Shown piece by piece: positions 48,231-57,458 of a DNA stretch of 64,000 nucleotides. Below the pieces are notes generated by a model. It made no database searches. It was not told where the DNA came from and saw nothing but the letters and a program-made list of their open reading frames with translations. Both the position numbers and the translations under genes were made by a program. The DNA is from a virus. The stretch's first letter is position 1. Each line of letters starts with the position of its first letter. The stretch lies in the IMG/VR virus record IMGVR_UViG_3300025117_000601, positions 1 through 64,000 of that record; one strand, written 5' to 3'.

Positions 48231-49025
48231 ATGACTAAGATTCTTGGTCTAAGTGGAAGGAAACAAGCCGGTAAGTCATCGGCATCATCATGTTTGGTGG
48301 CCGCCTCCCTCGGTGGGGTTGGCTTTGACTGTAAAGTAGACGAACAAGGTAAATTATTAGTATACAGCGATGATATTCAAGGATATGGAATGCTCGACTT
48401 AGATAGTAGAAGGGCTGATGTCAAAGGGTTTCTTGAGCAGGAAGTGTGGGGTATGATTAAGTTGTATAGTTTTGCCGATTCTCTCAAAGAATTTTGTGTG
48501 AATATGTTTAATTTAAGCGAACGACAGGCGTGGGGGACAGATGCCCAAAAGAACTCGCTCACTAATGTTCGTTGGGAAAATATACCTGGAGTTATTTGTG
48601 ATAAAAAGTTATACGAACAATTAAAAGAGGTTAATACAGATGTAGATAATTATCTGTATTACCATATTAGAGGTAAGATGACGGGGAGGGAGGTGCTTCA
48701 ATTTTTCGGCACAAATGTATGCAGGAAAATCTATGGGGATTGTTGGGTAAATGCCACACTAAAGCGCATTATGGTTGAGCAACCCGCGTTTGCCGTCATT
48801 ATTGATTTGCGATTTCCCAACGAGGTAGATGGTGTAAAGGTGGCTGGTGGAAAAGTCATTAGATTAACTCGGGCACCATTTACTGATGATGAACATGAAA
48901 GTGAAAAAGCATTAGATCACTATACTGGATTTGATTTTGTGCTTGATAATTCTAATATGGACATATGTACCCAAGCAAAAGAAATAGAAGAATTATTACT
49001 AGAATGGGGATGGATTACCAAATGA
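48231..49025 (+). CDS. Deoxynucleoside monophosphate kinase
   Basis: P-loop G-R-K-Q-A-G-K-S-S at 9-17, S-F-A-D-S-L-K-E, G-R-E-V-L-Q-F-F-G-T-N and V-I-I-D-L-R-F-P-N-E are the T4 gp1-type pattern. 264 aa. Phosphorylates dNMPs to dNDPs for the replisome. Located directly between replication genes. Confidence 0.85.
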   Translation: MTKILGLSGRKQAGKSSASSCLVAASLGGVGFDCKVDEQGKLLVYSDDIQGYGMLDLDSRRADVKGFLEQEVWGMIKLYSFADSLKEFCVNMFNLSERQAWGTDAQKNSLTNVRWENIPGVICDKKLYEQLKEVNTDVDNYLYYHIRGKMTGREVLQFFGTNVCRKIYGDCWVNATLKRIMVEQPAFAVIIDLRFPNEVDGVKVAGGKVIRLTRAPFTDDEHESEKALDHYTGFDFVLDNSNMDICTQAKEIEELLLEWGWITK

Positions 49026-49264
49026 GAATATTTTATAAATTAAGGGTTATTATTAAAAAATTAGCATGTAAACACATGTTATTAATAGAATTTTGTCATA
49101 CTTGTGGTAGAAAACAACCGTTAGTTTGGACATCTTCAGATGAATTATGGGAAGAATTGACTGGTGGACCTAATGGTATATTGTGTCCAGAGTGTTTTGA
49201 TAAATTAGCAACAAGTAAAAAGGTTTTTATATACTGGAAAGCCGAGTTTAGATATAGGTTTTAA
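49022..49264 (+). CDS. Small zinc-ribbon protein (80 aa)
   Basis: ATG 49022 overlaps the previous stop. C-H-T-C-G-R-K-Q and C-P-E-C-F-D frame a segment W-T-S-S-D-E-L-W-E-E-L-T-G-G-P-N-G-I-L, a pattern I recall from other phages. Zinc ribbon; function unknown. Confidence 0.6.
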   Translation: MRIFYKLRVIIKKLACKHMLLIEFCHTCGRKQPLVWTSSDELWEELTGGPNGILCPECFDKLATSKKVFIYWKAEFRYRF

Positions 49265-49266
49265 TA

Positions 49267-49410
49267 GTGCGCAAGTTTTGGTTATCATGTAATAAGTTCA
49301 CTATTTTTATAAACATTGACGATAATAATATAATCACAGATGCCTCGCCTATCGTGAAAAATTTGTTGGGCAAAACGCTACGAATTTGCGGAAGTGGATG
49401 GAAAAGATAG
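49267..49410 (+). CDS. Small hypothetical protein (47 aa)
   Basis: GTG 49267, two bases after the previous stop, in a gap otherwise empty. Basic ends, mixed middle. No ribosome site of note; plausible from packing only. Confidence 0.4.
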   Translation: MRKFWLSCNKFTIFINIDDNNIITDASPIVKNLLGKTLRICGSGWKR

Positions 49411-49441
49411 GGGGCTTAATAATAAAAGAGTTAAAATAATA

Positions 49442-50428
49442 ATGGATATAAACTATTTTCGCTCGTCTAGCTATAATTGTTATGAAATGTGTCCACAGCA
49501 ATACTTTCTTAGCTATGTATTGGCTGTGCCACAAGACACGAACCACAAAGCAAGTTTAGGAAGCTGTACGCATAAGATACTGGAGTGTTTAGGGAATATA
49601 AAGTTAGAATTACAGCATGAAAAACATAGTGGGGAAATTACCGATGATAGTTTAGGTATTATATCATGGAGTGAAGACGCATTTTATACCGATGATTTTA
49701 CCTATATGTTAGTGGATAAATCGTTCGATTACTTTTCTACTCACTCTGAAAACATATGGACGGAAACCGACAAAAAGGACATTTGGAATTGGTGTAAGAT
49801 TGTCCTTAATGATAAAAACTTTGACCCCAGATATCGCACTATTGTTGAAGCCGAACAGTATTTTGATGTGCCACTAGAGTTACCGTGGGCTAAATTACCC
49901 AATGGAGATTACCTACGTCTAAAAGGCACAATTGATCTAGTGACACAAGTAGATAAAACTATCGAAGTTATAGATTGGAAGACCTCACAAAAAAGGATGA
50001 ATTGGTCAAACTTTACCGAAAAAACATATGCTGATTTCCAAAAAGACCCACAATTATTATTGTATTTTCGTGCGATTAGTAAATTATATCCAGACAAAAC
50101 TATACTAATAACAGTGTATTATATTAGGCACGGGGGCGGATTTACTTTAGCATTTACCGACAAAGATATAGGGTTGATTGAGCATTTATTAGAACAGCAA
50201 TTCCTCAACATAACTTCCTGCCAAAATCCCAGCCTGAAAGATGGCGGAAACGGTCGATTTTGTAAATACATATGTTCATATGGGAAGAACCGATCTAAAT
50301 ACGACCCATCCATGAGTGAATGTCAATTTTTCCATAGGGAAGTAAACACGGTTGGGATTGACGCCGTGGTTAGACGCTACACAGATAATTCCCATTCGCT
50401 AGATCATTACGAAGAACCAGGAAAGTAG
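49442..50428 (+). CDS. RecB/Cas4-like PD-(D/E)xK exonuclease
   Basis: ATG 49442. L-G-S-C-T-H-K-I-L-E (His near 40) and G-T-I-D-L-V then I-E-V-I-D-W-K-T-S (about 162-182) form the active site; C-terminal Cys residues including C-K-Y-I-C could bind an iron-sulfur cluster as in Cas4/AddB. 328 aa. Probably a single-strand exonuclease for recombination. Confidence 0.78.
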   Translation: MDINYFRSSSYNCYEMCPQQYFLSYVLAVPQDTNHKASLGSCTHKILECLGNIKLELQHEKHSGEITDDSLGIISWSEDAFYTDDFTYMLVDKSFDYFSTHSENIWTETDKKDIWNWCKIVLNDKNFDPRYRTIVEAEQYFDVPLELPWAKLPNGDYLRLKGTIDLVTQVDKTIEVIDWKTSQKRMNWSNFTEKTYADFQKDPQLLLYFRAISKLYPDKTILITVYYIRHGGGFTLAFTDKDIGLIEHLLEQQFLNITSCQNPSLKDGGNGRFCKYICSYGKNRSKYDPSMSECQFFHREVNTVGIDAVVRRYTDNSHSLDHYEEPGK

Positions 50429-50462
50429 TGTGAGATAGCAAAGGAAAGGTTGGAGAAAGAAA

Positions 50463-51011
50463 ATGCCATATAAAAAATGTAAAAGTTGTGGTAAAGAAAA
50501 TGGAGTTCGCACCAAAATGTGTGAATGTGGTAAACCATTCCATATACCACTTCCCACTGGAGATAAGGGCGTAGCTGGTCATATAGGATATCCGCCAGAG
50601 GGAACGGTTAAGCCACCACCACCACCACCACCTCCACCATTTGAATTACAAATTATATGTAATGACAAGACGATAAATTCTGGTAAGATAGTAGGGGGCA
50701 GAAAACCGCCGAAACCAGATAGAGAAGTAGGTGGGGGCAAGCCTCCAAAACCCGACAAAATAGTGATAGGTGTTGGGTCTTCGACCTGGGAACGTCCTAA
50801 AGGGATGCCCGAACCATTCGAGCCAGAACCAATCCCACGAGACAGACAGCTTTCCAAAGAGGAAGTGTGTCGGTATGTAGAATTTGAGGGGTTGGGTTTT
50901 TGCATATATACATTAGTGCCAGCCTCTAAAATTGAGGACGAAAAGTTACGCTCACTATGGATGTTAGCGCGAAAGTCAATGCAGGAAATAATAGGGTATT
51001 TGTATGACTGA
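50463..51011 (+). CDS. Zinc-ribbon protein with poly-proline linker (182 aa)
   Basis: N-terminal C-K-S-C-G and C-E-C-G ribbon, a run of nine prolines (about 51-59), a Lys/Pro/Gly-rich linker and a helical C-terminus. Overlaps the next micro-gene. No function recognised. Confidence 0.5.
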   Translation: MPYKKCKSCGKENGVRTKMCECGKPFHIPLPTGDKGVAGHIGYPPEGTVKPPPPPPPPPFELQIICNDKTINSGKIVGGRKPPKPDREVGGGKPPKPDKIVIGVGSSTWERPKGMPEPFEPEPIPRDRQLSKEEVCRYVEFEGLGFCIYTLVPASKIEDEKLRSLWMLARKSMQEIIGYLYD

Positions 51012-51105
51012 ACAGCAACAACAACCAGAAGCGGTCATTGCTGTTAAGCATGAAGATTGTGGTGGGTGTGGAATTATGATCTGGTTTATACTATTTGTTA
51101 TATAA
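51004..51105 (+). CDS. Micro membrane protein (33 aa)
   Basis: ATG 51004 overlaps the upstream stop. Gln-rich start, C-G-G-C, then a hydrophobic end (I-M-I-W-F-I-L-F-V-I). A neighbouring frame continues as another membrane segment, so the two may be one gene split by a frame change. Confidence 0.4.
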   Translation: MTEQQQQPEAVIAVKHEDCGGCGIMIWFILFVI

Positions 51106-51262
51106 GTTAATCGCGCATATTGAGCCAGAATTTGAAGATGCCAAGGGGTTATGCACAATTTTATGGCTGGGTGCTCCAGTTACGATTTTTGTATTAGTAT
51201 TTATGTTAATAATAGTAATTTTAGGGAATTATGTATTACCAGTAGTGGAGAACTTACTATAA
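51095..51262 (+). CDS. Small single-pass membrane protein (55 aa)
   Basis: TTG 51095 start overlapping the previous frame. I-E-P-E-F-E-D-A-K-G-L precedes a strong transmembrane helix (V-T-I-F-V-L-V-F-M-L-I-I-V-I-L). Coding character is clear by hydrophobicity; the start is uncertain. Confidence 0.4.
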   Translation: MLYKLIAHIEPEFEDAKGLCTILWLGAPVTIFVLVFMLIIVILGNYVLPVVENLL

Positions 51263-51292
51263 CCCAACGCTAGCTAAGGAGGTGGTAACATA

Positions 51293-51601
51293 ATGTTTGG
51301 TAAAGACTACATTATCGACTATCAAGATGGGGAAATCAGCGTTCTTAAAGATATAATAAAAAGACTAGAAAAGAAAATTAGAGAACTTAATCTAACACTA
51401 AACCCCATATATTGTCCAATGTGTGGGTCGTGCGGCGAAGAGGGGTGTTGTGGAAAAGATCGTTGTTTATATCCACAAGATAAGCCTGAGACGATTAGAG
51501 AGTTGGATAGGTGTAGAGCTAAATTGGATGGCAGGAAAAATACTATTAAAAGATTGTTGAAACATAGGTGTTGTCTAATAGGCAAAAGGCGGTTAGTATG
51601 A
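51293..51601 (+). CDS. Cys-rich coiled-coil protein (102 aa)
   Basis: AAGGAGG upstream. N-terminal helical heptads (L-K-D-I-I-K-R-L-E-K-K-I), then C-P-M-C-G-S-C-G, C-C-G and C cluster, then another helix. Probable zinc site. Role unknown. Confidence 0.55.
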   Translation: MFGKDYIIDYQDGEISVLKDIIKRLEKKIRELNLTLNPIYCPMCGSCGEEGCCGKDRCLYPQDKPETIRELDRCRAKLDGRKNTIKRLLKHRCCLIGKRRLV

Positions 51602-51798
51602 AGTACGACATTTATTTTACACTGCAATCTCCAGTAAAGACAATCGAATTACCAAATGTTGAAAATCCGGTGGAATCAGAAAATCTACTTACCGTACTGC
51701 AAACGATAACGGAAAATTTCCCCCAGATTGGTTTCGGCGTGGAGGTTGTTGGAATAAGGGTGGCGGTTTACAGGACAAACGACAGTTATGCGCACTAG
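51598..51798 (+). CDS. Small hypothetical protein (66 aa)
   Basis: ATG 51598 overlaps the previous stop. Beta-rich. No recognised family. Last gene before the tandem-domain endonuclease. Confidence 0.5.
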   Translation: MKYDIYFTLQSPVKTIELPNVENPVESENLLTVLQTITENFPQIGFGVEVVGIRVAVYRTNDSYAH

Positions 51799-51831
51799 CT
51801 ATTACAATAACATTTTCCGAGTGGCTTGGTG

Positions 51832-53028
51832 ATGGGTAAATCAAAATACGACGATATATTAACAAAGGAGTTTTTGGAAGAAGAATATATCAATAAAAAT
51901 CTAGCAGCTAAAACCGTTGGGTTAAATATAGGATGCTCTGCCGGCATCGTGCTAAAATTTGTAAAAAAATTCAAGCTAAAAAAGACACATTGTAAACAAT
52001 ATTGCAAGCACTGTGACAAAATAACAAAAGAATATTTGCACAAAGAATATATTACAAATTGTAGGAGTCCACACGACATAGCTAAAGAAATGGATGTTGA
52101 TGCGCACATAATTTATACTTATTTAAAAATATACGGCATCAAACAACAAGATAGAACCGGGCAGATTGGACCAAATCAACGGTTTAATAATTTGGTTACA
52201 ATTGAAGTAGTTGGTAAAACAAAAAATGGGACATTCGTTTGGCTTTGCAGGTGCGATTGCGGGAATTTGACAAAAGTATCCACATCACAATTAAAAAATG
52301 GAACTATTAAATCGTGTGGATGTAATCGTCACAAAAAGGGGGAACAACACCATAAATGGAAGGGGTATGGCGAAATTTCTGGGGATCAATGGTCAGGTAT
52401 TAAATTTTGTGCTAAAAATAGAAACATAAATTTTGATATTAAAATTGAAGATTGCTGGGAATTATATTTGTCGCAAAACAAAACATGCGCCATTTCTGGA
52501 TTAGAAATAGGTTTTGCTGATAACACAGCCTCTCTCGATAGAATAAATAGTGACTATAGTTATATGGAGTCTAATATTCAATGGGTCCACAAAGATATTA
52601 ACAAAATAAAATTCAATTTACAACAAGACAAATTTATTGGTATGTGTGCATTAGTAACAAATCCAATAAAAACACGATATAATATACCAGACAATATATA
52701 CATACACAAGTCGTTTATTAAAAGTATTAAGCATAACGCCAAAAAGCGAGATTTAGAATACTCTATTAACACGGACTATTTAATATCCTTATACAAACAA
52801 CAAGGTGGAGCGTGTGCGTATACTGGTATATGTATTACGCTACCAATTAGTGGTACAATGTATCGTAGTAGACTATTTACGGCTTCATTGGATAGAATTG
52901 ATAGTAAAAATGGATACGTGGAAAATAATTTACAGTGGGTTTACAGATATATTAATGTGAGTAAAAGAGATTTTTCGGAATATAGGTATTTAGAATTATG
53001 TAAAATGGTAGCCGAATACAATAAATAA
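51832..53028 (+). CDS. Homing-type endonuclease with two tandem HNH-like catalytic modules
   Basis: Order: N-terminal helical region with C-K-Q-Y-C-K-H-C (to about 110), zinc-binding C-R-C-D-C-G and K-S-C-G-C-N (about 140-165), then catalytic module 1 (C-A-I-S-G, T-A-S-L-D-R-I, N-I-Q-W-V-H-K-D-I-N, about 195-280) and module 2 (C-A-Y-T-G, T-A-S-L-D-R-I, N-L-Q-W-V, about 300-395). Related fragments are at 4877, 30234 and 39427. The duplication is unusual; a mobile element inserted before polymerase III. Confidence 0.75.
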   Translation: MGKSKYDDILTKEFLEEEYINKNLAAKTVGLNIGCSAGIVLKFVKKFKLKKTHCKQYCKHCDKITKEYLHKEYITNCRSPHDIAKEMDVDAHIIYTYLKIYGIKQQDRTGQIGPNQRFNNLVTIEVVGKTKNGTFVWLCRCDCGNLTKVSTSQLKNGTIKSCGCNRHKKGEQHHKWKGYGEISGDQWSGIKFCAKNRNINFDIKIEDCWELYLSQNKTCAISGLEIGFADNTASLDRINSDYSYMESNIQWVHKDINKIKFNLQQDKFIGMCALVTNPIKTRYNIPDNIYIHKSFIKSIKHNAKKRDLEYSINTDYLISLYKQQGGACAYTGICITLPISGTMYRSRLFTASLDRIDSKNGYVENNLQWVYRYINVSKRDFSEYRYLELCKMVAEYNK

Positions 53029-53045
53029 ATAGTGTTAATATAATA

Positions 53046-54971
53046 ATGAAACAAATAGCTATTTTGCATGCTCATAGTGATTTTAGTTTGCTAGATTCTA
53101 TCGCCAAACCCAAACAAATCTACAAGCGATGCCAAGAAATTGGAGCTTCAGCTTGTGCGATAACCGACCACGGCACCATCTGTGGCAGCGTTCAGTTTAA
53201 TACTATATTCAAAGATATTAAACCCATAATTGGTGTGGAGGCATATTGTTGTAATAATGTTAGTAACAAAGACAATAGGGATTTCGCCCATCTGGTTGTG
53301 TTAGCCAAAAATTACGATGGATATATAGACCTATGTAAACTTACTTCAGCATCTAACTTACCAGAAAATTTCTACTATAAGCCAAGGGTTGATCTAAATT
53401 TACTGAGAGCGTATTGTAGGGGAAACTGGATAGCGTTTTCGGGACACGCTGGCTCCCACCTATTTAATTCCATATTTGATAATCTTCCTGCCGTTTACAA
53501 TGCTAGCCTGGAAAGTTCAATCAAAAAGTTGGTATCACCAGATGCGGTTGCTCGCACATCAAAATTAGCGTTAGAACTACAGGACATTTTCGGCGTTGGC
53601 AATTTCTACATTGAAATCCAACTTATCGACGAGTGTAATATAGCAGGGAAAGTAGGGGTAGAAGTATTGAGAGAGGTTTCCCGCAAGGTTGGCATTCCAT
53701 GTGTGGCGACCCCAGATTCCCATTATTGTTATAGAAAAGACGCCGTTAACCAGCGTGTACTATTATGCACCAACATGCACACCACCCTACGGGAAGTCCA
53801 AAATAAGATGGTGCGGGGCGAAGATGTGGGAATGGGGGCTTTTTTTCGCACCGACTCTTACCACATTCCAGAATATAGCGAAATGGTGGCGGCTGGAAAT
53901 ACAGAGGGGGAACTAGAAAACACATTAAGGATAGCGGACGCCTGTGAGCGGTACGACTTAACTCGCCCCCCTTCTCCTGCTAAATTTCCCACACCGAACG
54001 GCATTTCTCCCGAAGAATATTTAACCGAGTTATGTAGGCAAGGTTACAAGGATAAATTACCACTAATTAAAAAGGTAATGGAAAAGAAGGGATTAACTAA
54101 GGAGGATTACGGAAATAGGTTTAGGCATGAATTAGAAGTAATTAAGGAGGCTGGTTTAAGTGACTACTTTCTAACAGTTAGAGATATTGTACAATATGCT
54201 ATTAATGATGGACAACTTGTTGGTCCAGCTAGAGGATCATCAGCAGGAAGTCTAATAGCTTATTTGTGTGGAATTACAAAACTTTGTCCGTTAGAATATA
54301 ATTTATTGTTTGAGAGGTTCTACAATAAAGCTCGTAAGGGGGCGATGCCGGACATCGACTCAGACTACATGACTGGAGAGCATGGTCGGGATAAAGTAAT
54401 ACAATATATTAGATATAGATATGGTAGGGATAAAGTAAGCAATATTGCGACATATGGTAGGATGCAAGGTAGATCGGTATTAAAAGATGTCCTAAGATCA
54501 TTTGAGGCTTGTTCGTTCGAGGAGATGGGGAGAATTACGGAATTTATTAGCGATGAGGGCAGTATATCAGAAAAACTTTTGGAAATGAGGGAGGCAGACA
54601 AAGAAAGCGGCGGCGACGGCGAAGCTAGTATTATTGATTACTGTTTAGATACTTATCCAAAAGAGTTAAGTGAGTGGTGCTATAAAGACGATGATGGTAA
54701 TTTACAAGGTCCATTAGCTAAAAAATTCCAAGTCGCAGTATCTTTAGAGGGGACTAAACGATCTCAAGGGAAACATGCTGGTGGAGTTGTTATTTCAGAT
54801 CATCCACTATCTGAACTAGTTCCAATGATTAGAGACAAGGATGGTAATGAACTAATAGCTGGACTAGAAATGTCAGATATTGAAAAAAGAGGTTTAATAA
54901 AGCTAGATATCCTTGGTGTTAACGCCCTTAATAAACTTAGGTCTATAGAAAGGTTGGTTAATGAATTATAA
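53046..54971 (+). CDS. dnaE: DNA polymerase III alpha subunit, N-terminal part (PHP + palm)
   Basis: PHP domain (H-A-H-S-D-F-S at about 8-14, T-D-H-G-T near 38), then the palm of C-family polymerases with R-G-S-S-A-G-S (about 399-405) and catalytic P-D-I-D-S-D (435-440: Asp438, Asp440), and the third Asp in K-L-D-I-L-G (Asp621). It stops after 641 aa, where cellular DnaE continues. The rest is encoded at 55643. The pair should assemble into one polymerase. Confidence 0.9.
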   Translation: MKQIAILHAHSDFSLLDSIAKPKQIYKRCQEIGASACAITDHGTICGSVQFNTIFKDIKPIIGVEAYCCNNVSNKDNRDFAHLVVLAKNYDGYIDLCKLTSASNLPENFYYKPRVDLNLLRAYCRGNWIAFSGHAGSHLFNSIFDNLPAVYNASLESSIKKLVSPDAVARTSKLALELQDIFGVGNFYIEIQLIDECNIAGKVGVEVLREVSRKVGIPCVATPDSHYCYRKDAVNQRVLLCTNMHTTLREVQNKMVRGEDVGMGAFFRTDSYHIPEYSEMVAAGNTEGELENTLRIADACERYDLTRPPSPAKFPTPNGISPEEYLTELCRQGYKDKLPLIKKVMEKKGLTKEDYGNRFRHELEVIKEAGLSDYFLTVRDIVQYAINDGQLVGPARGSSAGSLIAYLCGITKLCPLEYNLLFERFYNKARKGAMPDIDSDYMTGEHGRDKVIQYIRYRYGRDKVSNIATYGRMQGRSVLKDVLRSFEACSFEEMGRITEFISDEGSISEKLLEMREADKESGGDGEASIIDYCLDTYPKELSEWCYKDDDGNLQGPLAKKFQVAVSLEGTKRSQGKHAGGVVISDHPLSELVPMIRDKDGNELIAGLEMSDIEKRGLIKLDILGVNALNKLRSIERLVNEL

Positions 54972-55650
54972 TACATTTTGCGTTTTTGATTTCGAGACAG
55001 GTGGAAGAAACCCACATACCTGCGAAATATTACAAATTGGGGCAATTATGGTTTGTGAGCGAACACTAACCAGACTGTCTAGTTTTACATCATTTGTTAA
55101 ACCTCATAATATGGACACTGTAGAGGATGACGCTCTAAAAGTAAATGGTATAAGCAGGGAAATGCTGGATGGATTGAGTGAAGCCTTTTATCCAGAGGTT
55201 ATTTGGGCAAAGTTTTCAGCGTGGGTAAATAAATACAATAAGAGTAAGGGGGCTCCATCTCCATATAATGCCCCTATTCAGTGTGGATTTAATACAATAA
55301 ATTTCGATATGACAATTTTGCGACGTTATTGTAAACTATATGGACCTTGGGATTTAAAAAATGAAGACCAAAAATTGTTTAATCAAGTGTATAAAATAGA
55401 CGTTATGGATTTGGTATGGTTGTGGTTCGAGCATTCTAATGCAGTGGAGAATTTGCGATTGACGACCATCGCCAAACATTTGGGGGTGGAAGAACGGCGA
55501 TTAGAAAAAGCCCACGACGCTTTAGTAGATTGTGAATACTGCGCTGACATTATAATTGAGTATTTACGCAGAAGTAGGCTTAAATTACCAAGTATGAATT
55601 ATATGAAGGATATGTTGAAGCCTAAATCAAACGAGGTTGTCAATGAGTAA
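54961..55650 (+). CDS. DnaQ-like 3'-5' exonuclease (proofreading)
   Basis: DEDDh fold: F-D-F-E-T-G-G with Asp10/Glu12, I-N-F-D in the middle, and A-H-D-A-L-V-D with His185/Asp190. 229 aa. Overlaps the polymerase part by 11 bases upstream and the second part by eight bases downstream. Its position between the two halves of the polymerase strongly supports a proofreading role in the phage replisome. Confidence 0.88.
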   Translation: MNYNTFCVFDFETGGRNPHTCEILQIGAIMVCERTLTRLSSFTSFVKPHNMDTVEDDALKVNGISREMLDGLSEAFYPEVIWAKFSAWVNKYNKSKGAPSPYNAPIQCGFNTINFDMTILRRYCKLYGPWDLKNEDQKLFNQVYKIDVMDLVWLWFEHSNAVENLRLTTIAKHLGVEERRLEKAHDALVDCEYCADIIIEYLRRSRLKLPSMNYMKDMLKPKSNEVVNE

Positions 55651-57388
55651 ATTTTGTATTGAAAATATTCCATTAGATGATACAGATACCTACAAACTGT
55701 TAGGTGAAGGTAGAACATATGGAATTTTTCAGTTAGAGTCGCCATTAGGTCGCCACTGGTCAAAACAATTGTTACCAACTAGCATAAGTGATTTAGGCGC
55801 TTTAATCGCCATCTTACGCCCTGGTGCATTAAAGGCTTTATCAACAGATTTTCAAGGAAAAGATATAAATAATGATAGAGATTTAGTAGAAATGGCTGTC
55901 TGTAAAGACATAGTAAAACGCAATGGTAATAATTATATTTTTGATAGAAAAACATTTGATGATGAAAATTCTTTATTGGAAGATAGTGGCAGACGAGAAA
56001 AAATTACTAAAAAAGTAACGACAGCCTACACCAAAAGTATGACTCAAAGGTTTTGTGACCGCAAGAATAATAGGGAAGAAACAACGTATATAGATAAGTC
56101 TCTTGAACCAATATTAAAAGATACTTATGGTCAATTGATATATCAAGAGGGTGCTTTACAAATAGCTAGAGATATTGCTGGGTTTACATTAGAGGACGGA
56201 GAATTGCTTAGAAAAAGTATTGGAAAAAAGCTGCCTAAATTAATGGCTGAATTAAAGGATAAATTTATTGAAGGTTGTTTGCGTGTTAATAAAGTTAATA
56301 AAGAAATAGCAGAAGAAATATTTGGATGGATACAAGAGTCTCAAAAATATTCGTTCAACCAATCACATAGTATATCATATTCAATAACCACATATCATAC
56401 AGCATATTGTAAAACACATTACCCCTTGCAATTCTATTGCGCATACCTCCAAGGTTCCGCTGGTAAAATCGACAAGCACGAAGAAGTAAAGGCTTTATAT
56501 GCGGACGCTAAACAATCGGGAATCGAGGTTAAATTACCAGATTTACGCCACAAACAGGTACTAGCCTATATTAAGAACGACAAAGTATATTTTGGGCTAT
56601 CTGATATAAAATTCGTGGGCGTTTCCGCCCTAAATAGTATTTTACAATCAATAACCGAAATAGAAAATAAATTAGAGCAGGAAGTGTGCAACTGGTCGTG
56701 GACAAATTATTTAATACACTTTTCCGACAATATAGCCAGTGACACAAATAAAGCCCTAATTAGTGCGGGCGCTCTTGACTACCTTGGCGTACAACGTCAA
56801 CAAATGCTCTACGAATATGACACTTGGAATTTGCTGACTAAAAAAGAGAAACAATACATTAAAGAGGGCAGACAATATACCGATTTGTCAAATGCCCTTT
56901 TATTTTGTTCCCCCACTAAGAAAAATGGCGGTGGGTGCAACGGACAATCTAGGTCTAGCAAATTAACTGGATTTATTCAGCAGTTAGCCCACCCTGAACA
57001 TTCCTTGCAAGATACTCCTGATAAACTAGCATGGTTAGAAGAGAAATATTTAGGAGTGTCGTTAAGTTTTCGTAGATCGGACGTTGGTGCCCCCGAGAGT
57101 AACTTTAGTTGTGCCGAGTTCAACGACGGCGGCGGGAAAGAGTACGTTGTAATGGCGGTTGAAGTGGAAAATGTTAAAAAAATTAAGACAAAGAATGGGG
57201 ATAATCCAGGGGAGGACATGGCGATCTACACGGTTTCCGACAAAAGCGGTCAATTAGAGGGATGTGTCTGTTTTCCCGATGCCTGGCGAGAATTTGGGGC
57301 CATCATCTATGTTGGCAATTCATTGAAAATGCAGGGAAATAGGGGGCGGAAGGGGGGGTTTATTCTGGAAAAATGCTGGGAAATCTAG
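55643..57388 (+). CDS. dnaE: DNA polymerase III alpha subunit, C-terminal part (fingers and beyond)
   Basis: ATG 55643. Starts within the finger region: I-P-L-D-D-T-D-T-Y-K-L-L-G-E-G then G-I-F-Q-L-E-S, the sequence that follows the third catalytic Asp in DnaE. Continues through D-T-Y-G-Q-L-I-Y-Q-E, F-N-Q-S-H-S-I-S-Y and an OB-like domain near the C-terminus. 581 aa. No intein splice motifs at either end, so the halves must associate as separate chains. Confidence 0.88.
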   Translation: MSKFCIENIPLDDTDTYKLLGEGRTYGIFQLESPLGRHWSKQLLPTSISDLGALIAILRPGALKALSTDFQGKDINNDRDLVEMAVCKDIVKRNGNNYIFDRKTFDDENSLLEDSGRREKITKKVTTAYTKSMTQRFCDRKNNREETTYIDKSLEPILKDTYGQLIYQEGALQIARDIAGFTLEDGELLRKSIGKKLPKLMAELKDKFIEGCLRVNKVNKEIAEEIFGWIQESQKYSFNQSHSISYSITTYHTAYCKTHYPLQFYCAYLQGSAGKIDKHEEVKALYADAKQSGIEVKLPDLRHKQVLAYIKNDKVYFGLSDIKFVGVSALNSILQSITEIENKLEQEVCNWSWTNYLIHFSDNIASDTNKALISAGALDYLGVQRQQMLYEYDTWNLLTKKEKQYIKEGRQYTDLSNALLFCSPTKKNGGGCNGQSRSSKLTGFIQQLAHPEHSLQDTPDKLAWLEEKYLGVSLSFRRSDVGAPESNFSCAEFNDGGGKEYVVMAVEVENVKKIKTKNGDNPGEDMAIYTVSDKSGQLEGCVCFPDAWREFGAIIYVGNSLKMQGNRGRKGGFILEKCWEI

Positions 57389-57418
57389 CCCAACGGGGGG
57401 TTTTCCGCAAAATCCACA

Positions 57419-57447
57419 TTGACTATACCGTCCGCAAACGCTATAAT
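57419..57447 (+). promoter_or_regulatory. Near-consensus sigma70 promoter giving near-leaderless mRNA
   Basis: TTGACT (57419-57424), a 17-base spacer, TATAAT (57442-57447). The next start codon (GTG at 57459 or 57462) is only 11-14 bases beyond, so the transcript would have a leader of about 5-8 bases. The 70-base gap holds nothing else clear. Confidence 0.75.
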
Positions 57448-57458
57448 ACTGGTAGATT

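Noticed and set aside
49316-49334. TTGACG followed by TATAAT
   Set aside because: The spacing is about 7 bases, far too short for a promoter, and it lies inside a small gene.
53046-57388. Split intein in the polymerase
   Set aside because: Neither part ends or begins with splice-junction residues or intein blocks; the break is a plain gene split.
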